9,716 nt of DNA from Desulfobacterales bacterium (GTDB lineage Bacteria > Desulfobacterota > Desulfobulbia > Desulfobulbales > BM004). Below the pieces are notes generated by a model. That model saw only the letters and a program-made list of their open reading frames with translations. It was not told where the DNA came from and did no database searches. The number at the start of each line of letters is the position of its first letter. Position 1 is the first letter of the stretch. A program made the translations under genes and the position numbers. Below, piece after piece: positions 7,464-9,716 of this stretch. The stretch lies in assembly GCA_012974315.1 (NCBI GenBank), contig JAAXQI010000217.1:1-9716 (forward strand), given 5' to 3'.

Positions 7464-7481
7464 ATTTAATTATTATTAAAT
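7464..7481. repeat. AT-only palindrome ATTTAAT-TATT-ATTAAAT before the aconitase RBS
   Basis: Seven perfectly complementary bases on each side of TATT lie just upstream of the ribosome binding site. All bases are A or T, so an RNA hairpin would be weak; a DNA-binding site is possible. Confidence 0.35.
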
Positions 7482-7492
7482 GAAATAATTTG

Positions 7493-7498
7493 AAGGGA
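7493..7498 (+). promoter_or_regulatory. Ribosome binding site deciding the aconitase start
   Basis: AAGGGA lies 6 nt before ATG 7505. The longer frame opening with TTG at 7490 overlaps this site and lacks its own Shine-Dalgarno, so ATG 7505 (MGKTVTEKI) is chosen. Confidence 0.75.
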
Positions 7499-7504
7499 AA
7501 TACA

Positions 7505-9436
7505 ATGGGTAAAACAGTTACTGAAAAAATACTTGCCTCTCATCTTGTGGAAGGCAGTCTGCAGAAAGGTTCGGAGATAGGCATTCGAATTGATCAAACT
7601 CTTACGCAGGACGCTACAGGAACCATGGCATACCTTGAATTTGAAGCTACAGGTGTTCCAAGGGTTCAGACAGAGTTGTCAGTCTGTTATGTTGATCATA
7701 ACCTGGTGCAGTCCGACTTCAGAAACGCTGATGACCATAGATTCCTGCAGTCAGTGGCCAGAAAATATGGTCTCTATTTTTCCCCTCCCGGTAATGGCAT
7801 ATCCCACCAGGTACACCTGGAACGCTTTGGTGCTCCAGGCAAGACCCTGCTCGGTTCTGACAGCCATACGCCAACCGGCGGCGGCCTGGGGATGCTGGCT
7901 ATTGGTGCCGGCGGCCTGGATGTTGCCATGGCAATGGCCGGTAAACCATTTTATCTGGTAATGCCCAAGGTTTTTGGAATCAGGTTGAGCGGCAAGCTGC
8001 CGGAGTGGGTATCGGCGCGGGATGTTCTTCTCGAGTTGCTCAGGCAGTTGTCGGTTAAAGGTGGGGTTGGTTACATCATGGAATATTTCGGGCCCGGAGT
8101 GGACCAGCTTACAGTTACCGACCGGGCATCCATTACAAATTTCGGCGCTGAACTGGGCGCAACCACATCGGTTTTCCCCTCGGATGAAAATACCAGAAAG
8201 TTTCTTGAGAGCCAGGGTCGCAGTAACTTGTGGCAACCCCTGGCAGCTGATGCTGATGCCCGGTATGATGAAGTTATCGATATAGACATGTCGAGCCTGG
8301 AACCGCTCATTGCGTGTCCATCTTCACCAGATAATGTGGTCAAGGTATCAGAGGTGGCAGGCAAGCCGGTATCCCAGGTGTTGGTAGGATCCTGCTCAAA
8401 TTCCTCCCTGCGCGATTTGATGGTTGTTGCCAAGGTGCTGGAAAGTGAGGAGATAGACTCCAATGTGAGTTTTGAGATAAATCCCGGCAGCCGACAGGTC
8501 CTGGAAAATATAACTGCGCAGGGCGACATGCTGACCCTTATCAAAGCAGGAGCAAGGGTACATCAGGCAGGTTGCCTTGGCTGTATCGGCATGGGGCAGG
8601 CCCCTCCAACCGGTGCAATTTCACTGCGTACCTTTCCGCGCAACTTTCCCGGGCGGAGTGGAACGGTTAACGACCAGGTATACCTGTGCAGTCCTGAGGT
8701 TGCTGTAGCCTCTGCTGTTACGGGAAGGATCACTGATCCGCGTGACCTGGGTGAATATCCACTTTTTGAACTTCCGAAAGAATACCTGCTGGGTGATCAA
8801 AGGATTGAAGCGCCCAGCGAGGTGGGAGAAGATTTCGAGATTATCCGTGGCCCCAATATTGCACCTTTTCCTGAGTTTGAACCCCTTGCAGAAACCTGGC
8901 AGGGAAAAATTCTGTTGAAGGTAGGTGATAATATTACCACTGATCATATAATGCCAGCAGGTGCAAAGATTTTGCCTTTACGCAGTAATATTCCGGCAAT
9001 CAGCGAATATGTGTTCAGCAGTGTTGACCTGGAATTTATACAAAGTGCCCGGGACGCTTCTGCCGGTGAATTGGGCGGTATGATAATCGGTGGTGAAAAT
9101 TACGGCCAGGGATCCTCCAGGGAACATGCTGCATTAGCACCGCGTTACCTCGGGGTCCAGATCAAGCTGGTGAAAAGTTTTGCTCGTATCCACAAGGCAA
9201 ACCTGATTAATTTTGGCATTGTGCCGCTGACCTTTGAAAACCCCGAGGATTATGAAGCGCTGAAGCAGGGATCCCATGTTGAAATACCAGATATTCGTCG
9301 GAAAATTTCTGCAGGGGAACAAAAACTTACTGTGCTGATTGACGGAAATCCCATACAGACAATTCTTGAAATATCTGACAGGCACCGTGCCATATTGCTC
9401 GCTGGAGGTCTTTTGAACTGGGCCAAGAGTGGTTGA
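7505..9436 (+). CDS. Aconitate hydratase (aconitase), short Aquifex-type form
   Basis: The 643-residue enzyme interconverts citrate and isocitrate via cis-aconitate in the TCA cycle, in the cytoplasm, using a [4Fe-4S] cluster. The three cluster cysteines are present: Cys297 in VGSCSNSS, and Cys357 and Cys360 in GCLGC. The GSDSHTPT motif is at 117-124. The C-terminal swivel domain shows NITTDHIMPAG (476-486) and the substrate-binding GQGSSREHAALAPR (534-547), including Arg539. The length is well below that of AcnA (about 890) and AcnB (about 865) and fits the Aquifex-type aconitase group of about 640-660 residues common in Deltaproteobacteria, close to 3-isopropylmalate dehydratase in organisation; here the catalytic and swivel domains are on one chain. 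GSSRE rather than the LeuC/LeuD arrangement supports aconitase. No other TCA gene flanks it, and it appears monocistronic. I leave the symbol empty because acnA/acnB would be misleading. Confidence 0.93.
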   Translation: MGKTVTEKILASHLVEGSLQKGSEIGIRIDQTLTQDATGTMAYLEFEATGVPRVQTELSVCYVDHNLVQSDFRNADDHRFLQSVARKYGLYFSPPGNGISHQVHLERFGAPGKTLLGSDSHTPTGGGLGMLAIGAGGLDVAMAMAGKPFYLVMPKVFGIRLSGKLPEWVSARDVLLELLRQLSVKGGVGYIMEYFGPGVDQLTVTDRASITNFGAELGATTSVFPSDENTRKFLESQGRSNLWQPLAADADARYDEVIDIDMSSLEPLIACPSSPDNVVKVSEVAGKPVSQVLVGSCSNSSLRDLMVVAKVLESEEIDSNVSFEINPGSRQVLENITAQGDMLTLIKAGARVHQAGCLGCIGMGQAPPTGAISLRTFPRNFPGRSGTVNDQVYLCSPEVAVASAVTGRITDPRDLGEYPLFELPKEYLLGDQRIEAPSEVGEDFEIIRGPNIAPFPEFEPLAETWQGKILLKVGDNITTDHIMPAGAKILPLRSNIPAISEYVFSSVDLEFIQSARDASAGELGGMIIGGENYGQGSSREHAALAPRYLGVQIKLVKSFARIHKANLINFGIVPLTFENPEDYEALKQGSHVEIPDIRRKISAGEQKLTVLIDGNPIQTILEISDRHRAILLAGGLLNWAKSG

Positions 9437-9684
9437 TATCACAGTGAATTTTTTAAAAATTTGAACTCCTGAATAGTAAGAGATTAAGGAGGCTGCAAGT
9501 CAATGCAGGCAGCAGGATGATGAGTTTCTGATAATTTTTTTATTCCGGTACAAATTTTTTAAAGATACTATGTGACTGTTATTGCAAGATAAATGTTGTT
9601 GCGCGAGGTGTGGGGTGTTGGGATGTACCCCTAAAAGTACAAAAAATTGTATCTTGTTTATTCTGAAATAAATGAGGGAAACGA
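9437..9684. other. Non-coding tail after aconitase
   Basis: No credible gene lies here. It contains an AT-only inverted region at about 9444-9461, a strong AAGGAGG at 9486-9492 leading only to a 5-codon ORF (9503-9520), and competing short pairings TGTAC/GTACA and TACAA/TTGTA around 9625-9655. No clear GC-rich terminator for aconitase was found. Confidence 0.4.
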
Positions 9685-9716
9685 ATGTACTCCCCTTCAA
9701 TGCTGAGTTTTTTTAT
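9685..9716 (+). CDS. Possible start of a further gene, cut by the window end
   Basis: ATG 9685 is open to the end of the window (MYSPSMLSFFY) and is preceded by GAGGGA at 9674-9679 with a 5-nt spacer. Only ten full codons are visible, so the product cannot be named. ATG 9700 is an alternative start in the same frame. Confidence 0.3.
   Translation, partial: MYSPSMLSFF

Larger units (their letters stand above)
7070..7489. other. Divergent intergenic region between the AsmA-like gene and aconitase
   Basis: This 420-bp AT-rich region should carry the promoters of both flanking genes. -10-like hexamers are visible, TATAAT at 7173-7178 and at 7262-7267 on the plus strand and TATAAC on the minus strand (complement of 7171-7176), but none has a convincing -35 box at 16-18 bp. 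No ORF with a credible ribosome binding site or RNA gene was recognised. Repeats within it are listed separately. Confidence 0.5.

Noticed and set aside
9486..9531. Strong AAGGAGG followed by tiny ORFs at 9503-9520 and 9517-9531, also considered as Sec-containing
   Set aside because: Reading through the two consecutive TGA codons gives only a short peptide ending in TAA with no homology and no SECIS-like hairpin was seen.
9500..9700. Minus-strand 66-codon ORF starting with TTG
   Set aside because: Non-ATG start, no ribosome binding site and no family resemblance.

Overview
The window looks like a chromosomal segment of a Deltaproteobacterium (Desulfobacterota), most plausibly a Desulfobulbales-like anaerobe. 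This is inferred from gene content: a rhodanese-rubrerythrin protein that uses selenocysteine, an Aquifex-type aconitase, a Na+/phosphate cotransporter with a PhoU-like tail, and an AsmA/YhdP-like giant protein. GC content is moderate. No sequence search was possible, so the taxon is tentative.

Layout. (1) 27-869 (+): a single 280-residue protein, interrupted on paper by an in-frame TGA at 246-248. The TGA sits exactly where the catalytic cysteine of the rhodanese domain belongs (VVY-U-AAGVRSR). It is followed 13 nt later by a perfect 6-bp hairpin with a GGUC tetraloop, which fits a bacterial SECIS element. I read it as a selenoprotein fusing rhodanese and diiron rubrerythrin domains. (2) 1089-2735 (+): Na/Pi cotransporter family protein with a PhoU-like C-terminal domain. 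(3) 2736-3370: a 635-bp stretch with a small ORF resembling the extreme C-terminus of a methyl-accepting chemotaxis protein, a nested set of hairpins that could be a structured RNA, an 11-bp direct repeat with a 21-bp period, and a perfect 19-bp bidirectional terminator. (4) 3371-7069 (-): a 1232-residue AsmA-like/YhdP-like envelope protein that converges on the terminator. (5) 7070-7489: a 420-bp divergent intergenic region with a perfect 17-bp direct repeat (23-bp period) near the AsmA-like gene and two small palindromes near the aconitase gene. (6) 7505-9436 (+): monofunctional aconitate hydratase with all three [4Fe-4S] cysteines. (7) 9437-9716: non-coding tail, with a possible gene start at 9685 cut off by the window end.

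The genes do not form one obvious pathway. They look like independent housekeeping units: sulfur/peroxide handling, phosphate transport, outer-envelope lipid homeostasis and the TCA cycle. The most notable item is the selenocysteine rhodanese-rubrerythrin fusion, which a standard pipeline would split into two broken ORFs.
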